Source: Tricholoma matsutake
Lineage: Eukaryota > Basidiomycota > Agaricomycetes > Agaricales > Tricholomataceae
Direction of reading: 5' to 3'
Length of the DNA: 64,000 nt
Assembly: GCA_026075535.2 (NCBI GenBank)
Contig: AP026549.1
Coordinates: 4,030,001 to 4,094,000 of the forward strand
Position numbers and translations under genes: made by a program. Below the pieces are notes generated by a model. The model ran no database searches. It saw only the letters and a program-made list of their open reading frames with translations, and had not been told where the DNA came from. This document shows positions 23,736-35,217 of the stretch, in pieces. Positions within the stretch are counted from its first letter, which is position 1. Each line of letters starts with the position of its first letter.

Positions 23736-24843
23736 AGCATATGAAGCTTGTTCCAGAAAAATGTTGAAAATCTTGGAATGGTTGCTAAAAACCTTGGAAT
23801 AACTTCTTAACATATGCAGCTGATTCTGGAAAAATGTTAAAACCTTTAGAATGATTTCCTAATATCTCTGCATATGCACAGAACACATTCAGGACCATCC
23901 TAATCATGCTGTGGAAAAATGCCAAAAACATCGGAATGACTTGCTGGCATGACTGCATAAGCACAGAACACATTGATGAGCATCTGAAGTTTGTTCCAAA
24001 AAAATGCTACAACCTTGAAATGATTTCCTCACACCCCTACATATGCACAGAACACATTTGAGACCATCTAAAGCATGCTGCCAAGAAATGCAACAAACCA
24101 GATACCAACATGATGGAAGGATGCCAATGGCACAGAATGGCAAAGAAGGCTCCCAATGGGATGGAAGGATACCAACAGCACAACAGGATGAAAGGACATA
24201 ATACCTATGGCACAATGGGACAGAAGGATGCCACCTTGTATAAGACCATCTGAAGGTGTAGTAGTTAGTATAAAGAGAGGAAACAAAGAGACGAGCAACA
24301 CAGTCAGGATGTACACAAGGAACATTGAAACTAAAATGGAAGGAAGGAAAATTGTAGAGAATGTAAACAAGGAAGGATGGTATGAAAGGTGAAACAGGAA
24401 TAGAGACCAGAATGACACTGTGAGAGGTAAACCAAAGATACCATACTGGAATGGCAGCGGAATAATGGGATGAATACTGGAACAAGGGGGATGAATGCCA
24501 GAATGACAGAATGAATACCAGAATGATGGGATGGATGCCAGAATGATGGGATGGATGCCAGAATGATGGGATGAATACCAGAGTGACAGGATGAATACCA
24601 GAGTGACAGGATGAATGCCAGAATGACAGGATGAATACCAGAATGACAGGGTAAATACTGGCACAACAGCATAAGTGTAAAGGGCTCAATCAAGCAACAA
24701 TGTGATGATTAGTGGACGACTGGCCTGCATGTATGCTGGAATGACATGATGAGTACAAAAGGGATTTACACAGGTTGGCTGCAATCATATGAGCTATATA
24801 GTTACAATAACAGTTATCCAGGGGAGCAGCATGAACACCAGAA
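23736..24843. repeat. Degenerate repeats and a 20-bp minisatellite, no gene
   Basis: 23.70-24.08 kb repeats a loose unit containing 'atgcacagaacacattcag' and 'aaaaatgccaaaac...tggaatga'. From 24,498 to 24,657 there are eight units of 20 bp, consensus ccagaatgatgggatgaata. Minus-strand frames rich in His/Ser/Phe across this stretch are translations of the repeat. Confidence 0.7.
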
Positions 24844-25185
24844 TAGTGTTGCCACAGCTTGAGCCGCATTTTTTGCTATCTTGGGAAATAAATTATGTAG
24901 AATCACCAAAATATTTGAGGAGCTAGATCCCATCAAAAGCCAAGGGGTCTCCTGCCAATTCTAAGCGATTGGAGAAGTGGTTCCTGAGATATTCCAGTGG
25001 CTTTGAAACAGCTTGGCTTGAGCCAAAACCACCAGAATATCTCAGGAACCACTTCTCCAATCGCTTAGAATTGGCAGGAGACCCCTTGGCTTTTGATGGG
25101 ATCTAGCTCCTCAAATATTTTGGTGATTTTATGTAATTTATTTCCCAAGATAGCAAAAAACGCGGCTCGAGCCATGGCAACACTA
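24844..25185. mobile_element. 342-bp palindromic hAT-type MITE
   Basis: Ends TAGTGTTGCCACAGCTTGAG (left) and TAGTGTTGCCATGGCTCGAG (right, inward). The 8-bp target duplication CACCAGAA lies at 24,836-24,843 and 25,186-25,193. The arms are nearly perfect reverse complements across the whole element (about 150 bp each), with a short unpaired centre near 25.0 kb. No ORF. Confidence 0.9.
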
Positions 25186-25257
25186 CACCAGAATAACATT
25201 GTAATAACAGGAGGAATACAACAGGGATCTACACAGCTTGTGCTACAATTATTTAAG

Positions 25258-26520
25258 CTATGCAGTCATCCACTGGGGGGATTGTATACCAAATTGATCC
25301 AGAACATTGTTCCTCATGTATTGAGCAATACATATCCAGTTATCCTCGAACTCTGTAGTCCTATGTCTCACCAGCTTCCCCAGCAAAGCCACCATAGTAC
25401 TCAAGCTCCATCTGCAGGTTTTTTAGTATCAGCCTAGACCCACTTTCATACTCCCCAATAGTAGTTAGAAAGTCAAACCAGGATCCCTGGGAGTTGTTAT
25501 CCCTGTGGAAGGGAGTGCAACCATTACTGATGAGACTGTATCCTGAGAATGGGGTGGTCCAAAACTGTAAGAGTGTGAGGACTGTGTGTTCCTCACCATC
25601 CTTGACCATATCAGGCTTCTCAATGAGTTTTAGGAAAGCTTTCCTGCCAGTTGCATAGAGCTCAGGATGAGTGACATTGAGAAATGCTCCCATTCGGGAT
25701 AGAGACTCCATGATGTCTTCCAGCCATGTCTGTGTTGATGTCTTAATGTTCCCAGGCTTCAAGGAAACAGATATTTCTGGCTTGAATTGTGCAGTCTCAC
25801 TTATAGTGTTGGAATGGAATATACATGAGAAAAAGACAAAGCATACATTGTGGGCTTGCTGAAACCAGGCTGGTGAAAGATTTAGGTTGCCAGGATGGGG
25901 TTGGCATTTGCCAGGTTGCTTGAAATATTGCAGATCAGTTCACCAGGAGCCACATCCATCAAGGGTTCCCTTAAGTGATTCGTCCATCGTAAGCACAGCC
26001 TGCCAAATGACATCCTATTGCCAAAGATATGAAAAGTGTTCTATACATGCATACATATATAGACCAAATACCTGCCTATGCCAGGATATGGCCCCAGGGA
26101 GGTACCACACTAGGATCCACCCATGACACTCAATGAGGATAGTTGGCACTGTCAGGATTAAATCCTTCAGGTCATCCCCAATGGGATATCTCTCCAGAAT
26201 ATGATCCTCTTCAGACTCTTTTTTGCCCAGTAGGTGTCTTAGGCAGATAGTTGTTATACTGTTGTGCATCCAATTCTCAAGAGTAACTACAATGGGATTA
26301 TCAGATAAGAGTATCCCAGTGTGCTGGAATCAAGGAACTGACCCTGGGTAAGGTAAGCACAGGCAGCAACTGTTGCCAGTTGTTCACAATCAACAATGAG
26401 GTGTGCATTCATTGAAAGTGGAGGCAGGGACTGGGTTGACAGTGTGCATATATAGGAGGGACATGAATGGATACCAATGGTTCCGGGGTAGCTCCCAACA
26501 ACTCGGAGATATGCCACCAA
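25258..26520 (-). pseudogene. TET/JBP-family 2-oxoglutarate/Fe(II) dioxygenase, decayed
   Basis: Predicted nuclear 2OG-Fe(II) oxygenase of the TET/JBP family, which oxidises the methyl group of 5-methylcytosine or thymine in DNA. I read at least four minus-strand exons. One (to 26,072) ends ILVWYLPGAISWHRQ, then a 57-nt intron (26,015-26,071). Another ends near 25,847, and the catalytic exon starts near 25,799. The core shows FWTTPFSGYSLISN, then the Fe-binding HxD as TPFHRDNNS (H-R-D at 25,499-25,507), then IGEYESGSRLIL. After a one-base frameshift near 25.39 kb it continues as STMVALLGKLVRH (distal Fe ligand, about 25,364) and ICIAQYMRNN, to TAG 25,258-25,260. One TGA interrupts the preceding exon (GCGSW-stop-TDLQ, Arg plausible). 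Upstream exons beyond 26.3 kb are uncertain. Confidence 0.7.
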
Positions 26521-26943
26521 AACTGTTGCTTGATGTATTCAGCCAAAACTTAGGAAAAAGGGGGAGTCTGGTGGCAACATAACAAGGAAGTGTACTACTC
26601 CTGGCAGCTAGAATGCTAATATCTCACACCAAACAAAACACATCATTCTGGGATGCATTGTGTTCCAGCTGGCCTTGTGATACCGGCACATCCTGGATCT
26701 CATTTCCAGGTCTTGTGACACTGGGAGCTTGCCAGATCCAGTGGCACCAGAGCTACCACACCTTATCTGTCTTGCAATCTCAATGATCTCCAAAGATAGT
26801 CATTCCTGATGTTGGAAACATCTGTGCCTGGTCAAACATGTATTGATTACTTATGCTCCCAGAGCAGAGCAGCTGTCAGGGCAGCTCAACAAGAGCATCG
26901 TCAAAAGGGTCCAGACACATACTATGTGGTATGATGAGATTGA

Positions 26944-28230
26944 ATGAAGTTGAAAATGGTAAGAACTCATGTACTATCAGGATTTACAATCTTGGAACCA
27001 AACTTTCATCCTCTAGGAGTACATGGAGGTAGCTGTGGGGACTATGGTGTTGTCACATTGGTATCACATTGTTGCTCCCTTCCACAAAGCTATACATTGG
27101 TTGCTGCATTGTCCAGATGCAGGAGTATCAGTGTTCAAACAGCAGCTCCTGGAACTGAATACAATCACATTCCTGGAAGATTCATCCCGGCTTGTGGAGC
27201 ATTATTTTGATCCCTGGTGGAACTCTGGAATGTCTGCTGAATATGTTGTCCATCGATACCCATTAGAAGGGATAGATAATTTTATCATTCAGGTATGACA
27301 ACTTATAATGGGTTTGAATGTTATTCCATTAATCCAATGGTAAAACTAACTACAGCTTGGGGCTGACTGAACCAACCAGACAGTTGCCAGATCATATGAA
27401 GACTGGATCCAGAATGACACAATACTTTCTCCAATAACAACTACCTATTCCTTGTTGAGGTTGGGAACAGTGACAGAGAGGATGCTGGGATTTTTTCTTA
27501 GTGGACCGCAGATGTCTACTGCAGAGATGATACCTGTTGAGTTGCACCCATCAACAGATTGAGGAAATGATGCAGTGGAACAATAAACTACATGTGACTG
27601 ACATCATGACATACAAATAATAATCATCTCTATATTTCAATCCCTCACATTGAATTGCCTACTATGATAGATGGTATTGTTAACTGGAAGAAGATGCCAA
27701 AATTTATGAAGGAAGGAATCAATGGATTCCCATTTGAGAACAGGTGGGAGCACAAATGTTCTTGGATCTCCTTGCTGCAAGGACCTGGAGTCTCATGACT
27801 TGTGCACCCAACATGGAAGATCCTGTTAAGCACATTGATAGCTTCATAGATGAGTTTGAAGCAGAAATGGTGAGCAGTGGTTGGCCTGAATTCCACATCG
27901 GAGCCAACAATGGGTTTGTTGCAGCTTGCCAGTGCAAAGTTTGTGGGCAAATGCTATATGTCAAACTTCCAGATTCAATACCCCACTTTTTACGAGCAGG
28001 CATCTTCAGTTATGAAGCAAGGCAAATCACCATCTGTTGCCCTTGAGGCCCTCCTCAACATTAACATTCTTGATGTCAACAACAATGATCCAACCAGATA
28101 TGGACCAGCTCGATGTCCTTGGTATTGTGTTCCTGGTACAGATGATTGGTCTGCACCATTGGACGAAGCCATTTTAACATTCAAATTATATGTAAGTCAT
28201 CTTCTATTAAACTGTACAGCACATTCATGA
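26944..28230 (+). CDS. Unrecognised exons on the plus strand
   Basis: Several ORF pieces look coding. 27,023-27,294 reads through IAPFHKAIHW-like sequence (VAPFHKAIHWLLHCPDAGVS) and PWWNSGMSAEYVVHR, ending at a donor-like gtatga. 27,720-28,040 contains CQCKVCGQMLYVKLPD. 28,010-28,195 contains ALLNINILDVNNNDPTRYG. Acceptor-like ends (ctctag at about 27,019) support splicing. I do not recognise the protein. It lies between the minus-strand TET/JBP gene and the minus-strand gene above 28.8 kb, and may be a separate gene or part of a transposon. Frames are broken by stops between pieces. Confidence 0.35.
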
Positions 28231-28833
28231 TTCACATGCAGAGTGGGTGGGACAAAGGTAATGGCCCTGATGAACCATTCTATGGTCCCAGATCTCCTGA
28301 AAAGTTATGACTCCTTATGGCATGCCCAAGCTGTCCTGACACAGGTAGAGATTGAGGCCCAGAGATATCTGGGTGTGATTGATATGTAGCATGCTCCATA
28401 CCTACCAAACATTGATGTAGTTATCCTGGATGTTAGGAATTTGTTGTGAATAACTGAATGAACATATGAAACAGACACCTCAGGAGGTTCCTGGTAATCA
28501 TGCTGGTATGGACTTGAAGGATTTTGCTCACAAAAGGGTATCTTGAGCAGAAAACAGGATGTCAAGGACAGAACCACAATGGGATGGGAGGCTGCAGGGA
28601 CAGGATGTAAGATATGGGACAGGATGGAGGGACAAGCACTGGATGGGAAGTTCAGCTAAAGGGGTACAAGTCAAGGAATGGCAAGTATCATGGGACAGGA
28701 AGCTATGGGACAGGATATAGAGAACACTCAGGGATGGGAATTAAGCTATGGGACAGGATGTAGGGACAAATCATGCAATGGGAAGTTCAGCTACAGGACA
28801 GGATGGGGGGACAAGCACAGGACAGGAAGTAAG
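28231..28833. repeat. Intergenic, loose ggacaggatg repeats
   Basis: From about 28,560 to 28,840 a 'gggacaggatgtagggacaagcac' phrase and 'gatgggaagttcagcta' recur irregularly. No gene is seen. Confidence 0.4.
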
Positions 28834-31800
28834 CTAGCTTTCATCAAAATCCACTGGAGAGAGAAACTGGTCAGAAACTGTAGAAAGGAGTTCCTCTAGA
28901 ACCTTCCAAGGAATACTAGCTCCCCATGGATATTCCTTCTCCAAGGCATGTTTTTTGAGTGCCAAACAGGGGTGATTTGATGTTGCCTGTTTCTGCAAAG
29001 CTTTGTTAATAGTTTTTTTACCATATGTCTGTTGTACTTCCAGATCATCTTCTTGGATATCAGGAAGCAACCCATTCTCTACATCAAGTTCTGGAAGAAA
29101 AAATACTCCAAAGGACATCATGACCTCTTCAAACCATATGTAAGGGGACTAGGGGGGTGCCCTGTGTGTTTCTCCTATTTTTTACATTTGTTCTATATTT
29201 TTCCTCACTTCATTTCCTTCTATTCTTTATTTTCTATGATTTTTCCAGATTTTATTACTAATTTTCCCTTTCTATCATGTTTGTACATGTTGACAGTTTT
29301 ATATTTAGAGGCAGAGCACCCCTTCCAATATCTACCCCTTGGTATGATGTCATTCTGCAGCCTTGATCTGCCTATCTCTGCCTTTTCTATTTTTAGGTTA
29401 TTATTTGATTTTTGTCGTCTTCACATATACTGGGCATCAGCAAAGGGATCCTTAGAGTTTTCTTCAGATTTCCCTTTGCTAGGTACGTCCCCAATCCCTG
29501 TACTATGTAGTATAATTTTAACTTTGGATTTCCCTTTGTTAGAGGCTGAGGTTGCCCTTATACCATACATCCCTCAATGCTTCTGCCAGAAATTTATGTG
29601 TAACTCAGGGAGTTACCATAATATGTCGCATTAAATGGAACAGTAATGTGCTAATGGTGCCATAGTTGAGTGGTTGTTGTAGAGCAAACAGTTTTTGGAG
29701 GTTCAGTAACTCCTTAAATCTGCAAGATGCAAATTTGAAAATATGTCTGAGTTTATCCATAAAATAGGATTGGATTTAAGAAATTCTTGGCCCTGAAGGT
29801 CAGATTAATAAATTAGTTATAAATTGTATAAAAGATATAAAGCTCCACCTTTAAGTATGCCACTTTCAACATACCTTGGATTGCTGGTGCTGTTGCCCTA
29901 ACTTCATCATGCACTCCATATGACCTCTGTGTTCCTTTTTCAAACAAGTTTAGCCAAGATTGGCAGGCATCCCTAAAGCAATCACTGTTTTTTACTGCTT
30001 CTGCATTGCTGATGATATAGTCTTGTGTTCCAGGATTCCACACCAGTTCAAAGGCAAGATTACAAGATATTCAGCTTTTGATATGAACAGCCTGCTGCCT
30101 TTCTCTTTTCATAGCTGCTTTTCAGCCTCCATAATTTCCAAAGGTGCTAAAGTGATCCACATCTCCTTTTTTCATACCCATAAGCTCATAAGATTCATGA
30201 AGCTTATTAAGATACCAAAGTCCAACCATTGGAATATCCTGCTTTGCGTGAAAAGAAATACCAAGATCCAGATAGAGTTCTCCATGCCTTCTATCCAACA
30301 TGTATTTCCAATTGAGGTCCTCAAATGCACCAAAGATATCAGCTAATTCTGGAGGACCTTGGTGGCTGGTTGATTGAAGACATTGCTTTGTCACAAGTTT
30401 GACCCCATGTGCATCATCTGCAAAAAAAAAATGACCCATATCTTCCAAGTAATGCTGGATTTTCTTGAACTTTGTGTTGCATGGTGGCAATGAGGTTGGT
30501 AATCAAGGCCTGTGATGTAAATGTTACAGATTGGTGCTTTTGATTTCCTGATTTCCAGTGCAGCTCCTGTATAGAACCTGGAATATACTCAGAAATGGCA
30601 GGATTATCTGCAAACACTTCTCTGCATGCAGGAATGATGACCTCTGATATCCATAGTTCTTGAATTTTCTTTGGTATCAGAGTTTGGTATCGTGGCACTT
30701 GGCTATTTTTCCAAATCATTCTTGGAAAGAATACAATAAAATTGACCCACCGATGATCTTGACCACTGTGACCAAATTCTATGTGTGGAATATTACTGAG
30801 TTTCACATCTTTACATGCTTGGCAATTTGGAGAGCTCCTTTCAGATTCATCAGCTGGTGGATGCACCAAGTTGACAGCAATGAAATTGTCAACAGAAAAG
30901 GGAGGTTTGCTTCCAAAGCTGATGTTTAGATGCAAGTCCATGGATTTTGCAGAGAATTGATCAATGATCCAGGTAGAACTGTCAATGTCGAATGACATTT
31001 GAATCTGATCCAAGGGTACCTGAATCCCATCTTTTTCCAAGTCCAACTCAATTAGTTGATCAGCTCTGCTCTTCCACCAACTAGAGCTTTTAGGCTTTCA
31101 CTGGTATTCTCCAATAATCCAGCCTCATCAAGAAGTACTCTAAGACCATAAACCTTTGAGTTCTTGCCCTGGGCACCAAAGTTCTGATTGTGGAGCTGAG
31201 GTGATGGTAAACATGGAAGAAGGTGATCTATATGTCCAACTGGGAGCTCTGAGGTGATTGTAAATGAGAACTGTAGATGTAGCCTGTAGCCCTGATCCTT
31301 CCAGGATGCCCATGCCTCTGAGACAATAAAAGCACCAGTACTGTCAAAGGACCAGACATCTGGAATAGTCCCTGGGTTGTTGTTATACAGTGGTGCACCA
31401 TTATAATCATCATAGTTATTCAAAGACAGCATGTTGTCATTGTCATTGATAGATGGTGATATTGATGGTCTGGAAGCGGAAGAGGTTGAACAGGGTGTGA
31501 TACTATTTGAGGTTGTTTTCTGGAAGGTGGCTTTTCAGCCTCAGTAGGGGAGGAGCTATTCACATTGCTTTCAGCAACAGGATAATGAGGATAATGACTA
31601 GAACTTTGGCCTGAGCAAACATTGCATTGCTCATTTAAGCCAAGAAATGTTATAGCACTTTTGTTCACCCAGAGGAGCTGAGAAACCCCTATTTTGAGCT
31701 CTATAGGAGCCCAAACTTCAGGAGCCTTCCACTGTGGATATGTACCATTCATAATCTGCCAGTGATGATGATACATAGTGGAGTGTTGCAGGGTGGATGC

Positions 31801-33240
31801 AAATATTTTTTCTTGGATAGTGTGATTGCAATAGAAGAAGGTAGGAGCTTTTGGGTATCCATAAGCATCACTACCCCATTCCCAGTCTTTTGACAGTTAA
31901 GGAATAGCATGGGTATGGGTAACACCATGGGTTTCCAGTCATGGGTATTGGATTGCCATACCCATGGACCATCGTATCTGTAACCATGGGTTTATGGGTA
32001 CCGAATTACTGGTCAGGTGAGTGATCATCTGACTTCATTGATTCACTCACAACATATTTGATTTCAAACTACAGGATGATCAATGACACTACCATAGCAC
32101 CCCCAACCACTGCCATGAGCAACTGCTCAAGGGGTTGGGACAGGGAGCTCTGATGACCAGGAAGCAATGAAAAATGACCACATCACATGGGCCCTAGGTA
32201 TTTTTTATATATCTTTTGTTCTTGTTTTCTTTCTAACTAATTAATATTTTTATTGATTTTTAGATTCTAATAGTGCTATGGCAAGGAGCCAACATGGTTG
32301 ACTCAGACAGCACCCACCACCATTGTGAGCCTCTGCTCACAAGGTGGCGATGGGACTGGCAATGATGATGATGCCAATGATGAGGGCAAGACAAGGAGGA
32401 CAAGGAGGGCAGGATGACAAGGAGAACCCAAGGACCACCACCATGACAGCACCCCCAACTGCTCATGGGGTGGAAATGGGATGCATTTCGGATGGGGATG
32501 ACAAGCAGGCACCACCCCCCCTCCCTCACTCCAAATGTGAGCTGGAGGGGGCTATATTCTTCCTCTAGGCAATGATAATGACAGCTCCCCCTCCCTCCCT
32601 TCAAACACGAGCTGGAGGGGGCTATATTCATTTTCTAGGCCACGATGACAGCAGCTCCCCCCTCCCTCCCTCACCTCAAATGTGAGCTGGAGGGGGCTAT
32701 CTTTGGTTGACTCCCCCTCCCTCATGTCTAGCATGAGAGGGGGGTTTCTCATTGCAGGTCCACCCCCCCCCCCCCTTGTCATTGTCGAGATGAGAGGATA
32801 ACAGGATGAGGTCCACAACCACTACCCCCCTGGCTCCAAATGTGAGTGGGGGTGGTTTCTCATGTTGTTCTGGGTGACAACCACCACCACCACCCCCTCC
32901 CTTGCTGCAAATGTGAGTGGAGGGGTTTTTCTTTTTTCTATATATTAATTTAGTGTAATTAAAATATTAAAATACATATTTATGCTGAAACCCAAGATTA
33001 AGCACACGAAACCTGTGAAAACCCACAGTAATACCATACCCTTACCCATGTGGGTATGGTGTTCATGGGTATGGGTATGGGTATGAGAAAATATACCTGA
33101 GGGTTACCCCTGGCACTCCTTATTGACAGTAGTGATTGGAAAAGTGAAGCTGATTTATGGCCAAAATCTAGGCCATGCTAAAATTTAACATTAAACAAAA
33201 AAATATTATGTTAACTCAAAAGATTTTTTACTTACAGAAA
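28834..33240 (-). pseudogene. Large uncharacterised fungal multi-copy gene, interrupted by a hAT element
   Basis: Minus-strand multi-exon gene resembling a family I recall as hypothetical proteins in many Agaricomycetes; function unknown. From the 5' side: an intron (gtaagt near 33,23x to ttttag near 33,17x), then exon HGLDFGHKSASLFQSLLS. The exon continues in frame after the hAT element (31,898-33,122) as KDWEWGSDAYGYPKAP. Later landmarks are WWKSRADQLIELDLEKDG (31.0-31.1 kb), PMVGLWYLNKLHESYELMG (30.2 kb) and SYGVHDEVRATAPAIQ (about 29.9 kb). A final ORF sits at 28,834-29,121. Frame breaks occur at a 10-A run (30,422-30,431) and near 31.05 kb. Upstream exons are cut by the element starting at 33,257. 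Confidence 0.55.
31898..33122. mobile_element. hAT-type non-autonomous element with hairpin modules
   Basis: Ends TAAGGAATAGCATGGGTA (left) and TAAGGAGTGCCAGGGGTA (right, inward). The 8-bp target duplication TTGACAGT lies at 31,890-31,897 and 33,123-33,130. It lies in an exon of the gene above; removing it restores the reading frame. Subterminal repeats of atgggtatggg are on both sides. The body has several G/C-rich hairpin modules (32,104-32,138, 32,317-32,347, about 32,455, 32,511-32,560, 32,583-32,622, 32,651-32,697, 32,708-32,743, about 32,823 and 32,888) and no transposase. Confidence 0.9.
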
Positions 33241-33479
33241 TCCAGTTTGCTCAGTACTTTACAGTCCCCCACCTGTCCTAGTGGACTCCAACCGGACTGA
33301 CCAGAGTCCGACTGGAGTCAATGGAACTACACTAAGTCATGTAAAGTTCAATCCCCCAATGGAGTCCAACTGGAGTCCGACTGGAGTCCAAGTGGAATGC
33401 ATTTCAACCAAATGATAAGTCAATTAACTTCGGACTTGGTGAATTTCATAAAGTACCTACAAAATAAATTTGTGTACTT

Positions 33480-33560
33480 CAGGAATTGAACTCAAGACCT
33501 CACCATAAGGAATCACATGACAAACCAAACAAGTGTGCTCAACCACTTGAGCCACAGGAG
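33480..33560 (-). ncRNA. tRNA-like sequence (A and B box), possible SINE head
   Basis: On the minus strand, A-box TGGCTCAAGTGG (33,543-33,554) with a perfect D-stem GCTC/GAGC, and B-box-like GTTCAATTC (33,483-33,491). The acceptor stem and anticodon arm do not fold well, so I call it tRNA-derived rather than a tRNA gene. Confidence 0.4.
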
Positions 33561-34861
33561 ATTTATTAGAAATCAATATAAGGTTTATTTATGACTCAAC
33601 TTTTCATATTCTTCGAGGAGGCATTTTTCAAACAATTAAGATCAAATTTTTTTAATTAACCACATCCCTTGTGTAGGACACGAGGGAGTGGGTATAATAT
33701 AATAATAAACAAAACAAAAACCCCTCTTGCAAGATGCAAGAGGGGGGGGATTATGACTATGTACATAAAAAACTAAACCCCTCACATTCAGTGCAAGGGG
33801 GGGGGGCAGAGATAAATTAAAAATAATAAAGACCCCTCCCCATGCAAAATGCAGGGGAGGGGGGGTTGGGGGATGCAGTCTGGGGTGGGTGTCATTGCCC
33901 ACCCCTCCTCGCACGCATCTGTCGCCATAGCAAGCCGCATCCATCATCCACCCTATGAGCAGAGGCTCGTAGGCATGGGGATGGGTGCTGTGGTGGTTGT
34001 AGCCCTGGTGTACCTGCCATCCACCCAACGAGCAGGTGCTTGTTGGCATGGGGTGGGTGTGTTGTCAGTTTTGTGGGTCTCCTAGTTCAGAGGGGTTGGG
34101 GGGAGGGGTCAGTGATGTGGCATGCGAGGGAGGGGGTAGGTGGGTGCTTACCAGGTGGGTATCCTGCTCTGCAGGTCTCCCGGTACCCCTCTGCCATCTC
34201 CTATCCTTTATTGACACCCTCACACCCTGTTTGGATGGGGAGGAGGGGGCTGGTATGGGTGTTGTTGGGTCTGGGTCATTCTGGGTCCTGGTGCTGATAG
34301 GTGGTGTCATCATCATTGTTGTCGACTGCACACACTCACGATCCACCCTATGACCAGGGGCTCATAGGAATGGGGTGGGTGTGTTGGCTCGTTTGCAGGT
34401 GGTGGTGTTGTTACTAGTAGATTATAACCTAGAAAACTAAAAAAATGAGTTAGTTAGTTTATAAAATCAAAAATCAAACGAAAAAAACTTATGTGGGCCC
34501 GTGTTGGCTCGTTTGCAGGTGGTGGCATTGTTACCAGTAGATTATAACCTAGAAAGCTAAAGAAACAGGTTAGTTAGTTTATAAAAACAAAAGGCAAACA
34601 AAAAAAAAACTTATGTAGGGCCCATCCAGTCGGCTCATTTGCAGGTGGTGGTGATAACAGATTGGGCATGGGAGCGGTGGTGGTGGGTGTTAATGCAGTG
34701 ATGGTGGTGGTAGAGCAGAGAGGAGGGAGGCAGCGTCGATGGTGGTGGTGGTGGTGGTGGTGGTGGTGGTGAGTGATGAGCTGGCACATTTGATGATGCG
34801 GCTATATGCTTTGTCATACACAGCCACACCATGGTACCTAATGCAAATAGATGATACCTTA

Positions 34862-34950
34862 CACAAGGTACTGTGGTGTAATGGTTATATTGCATATTAT
34901 AATTACATAAGCAACCTACAGGGATCTGGGTTCGATTCCTTTTCTTACAC
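34862..34950 (+). ncRNA. tRNA-like sequence (A and B box)
   Basis: A-box TGGTGTAATGG (34,874-34,884) and a canonical B-box GGTTCGATTCC (34,929-34,939), spaced as in tRNAs with a long variable arm. The acceptor ends do not pair. It lies about 120 bp inside the right end of the surrounding element, opposite in orientation to the left tRNA-like unit. Confidence 0.4.
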
Positions 34951-35217
34951 ACTTCTTCAGAGGAATCTGACTGGACTGGGACTGGACTGGCAACTTTGCA
35001 GGTAGTTGGCTGGTGACCAGTCCCAGTGGACTCCAGTTGGAGTCCACTAGGAAAGGTGGGGGAGTGTAAAGACCTCTCAAAGTGTGCAATCTTGGGAAAA
35101 CCCATCTAATAATAGGATGTCCATGGTTACATAAGCATAATCCTGAAATTGATTGGAAAACTGGGAAAGTACAAATGACTCATTGTCCTAAAGAATGTAA
35201 TGTGTATGGGAGGAAGA

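Larger units (their letters stand above)
33257..35071. mobile_element. Terminal-inverted-repeat element with tRNA-like promoters and hairpins
   Basis: Ends CTTTACAGTCCCCCACCTGT (left) and CTTTACACTCCCCCACCTTT (right, inward), with about 35 bp of near identity and a cagtggactccaactgg motif behind. No target duplication is visible, so one flank has been rearranged. Inside: two tRNA-like A/B-box pairs, three perfect or near-perfect G/C hairpins (33,721-33,745, about 33,778-33,812, 33,833-33,862), three flank hairpins (33,948-33,978, 34,025-34,046, 34,348-34,369), a 110-bp tandem repeat (gtgttggctcgtttgcaggt, from 34,381 and 34,501), and a (GGT)n run at about 34,739-34,770. No transposase. Confidence 0.65.

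Noticed and set aside
24068..24693. Minus-strand ORFs with His/Ser/Phe repeats
   Set aside because: They are read-through of the 20-bp minisatellite, open in more than one frame.
24836..31890. A complete KDZ transposon around the TET/JBP gene
   Set aside because: I found no KDZ transposase motifs on either strand, and no matched ends enclosing the region.
34862..34950. A functional tRNA gene
   Set aside because: A and B boxes are good, but acceptor and T stems do not pair; better called tRNA-derived.
33257..35071. 8-bp target duplication for this element
   Set aside because: Flanks (gctcagta and acctctca) do not match in any register I tried.
34574..35105. ORF with poly-His/poly-Pro stretch
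   Set aside because: Created by a (GGT)n microsatellite at about 34,740-34,770.
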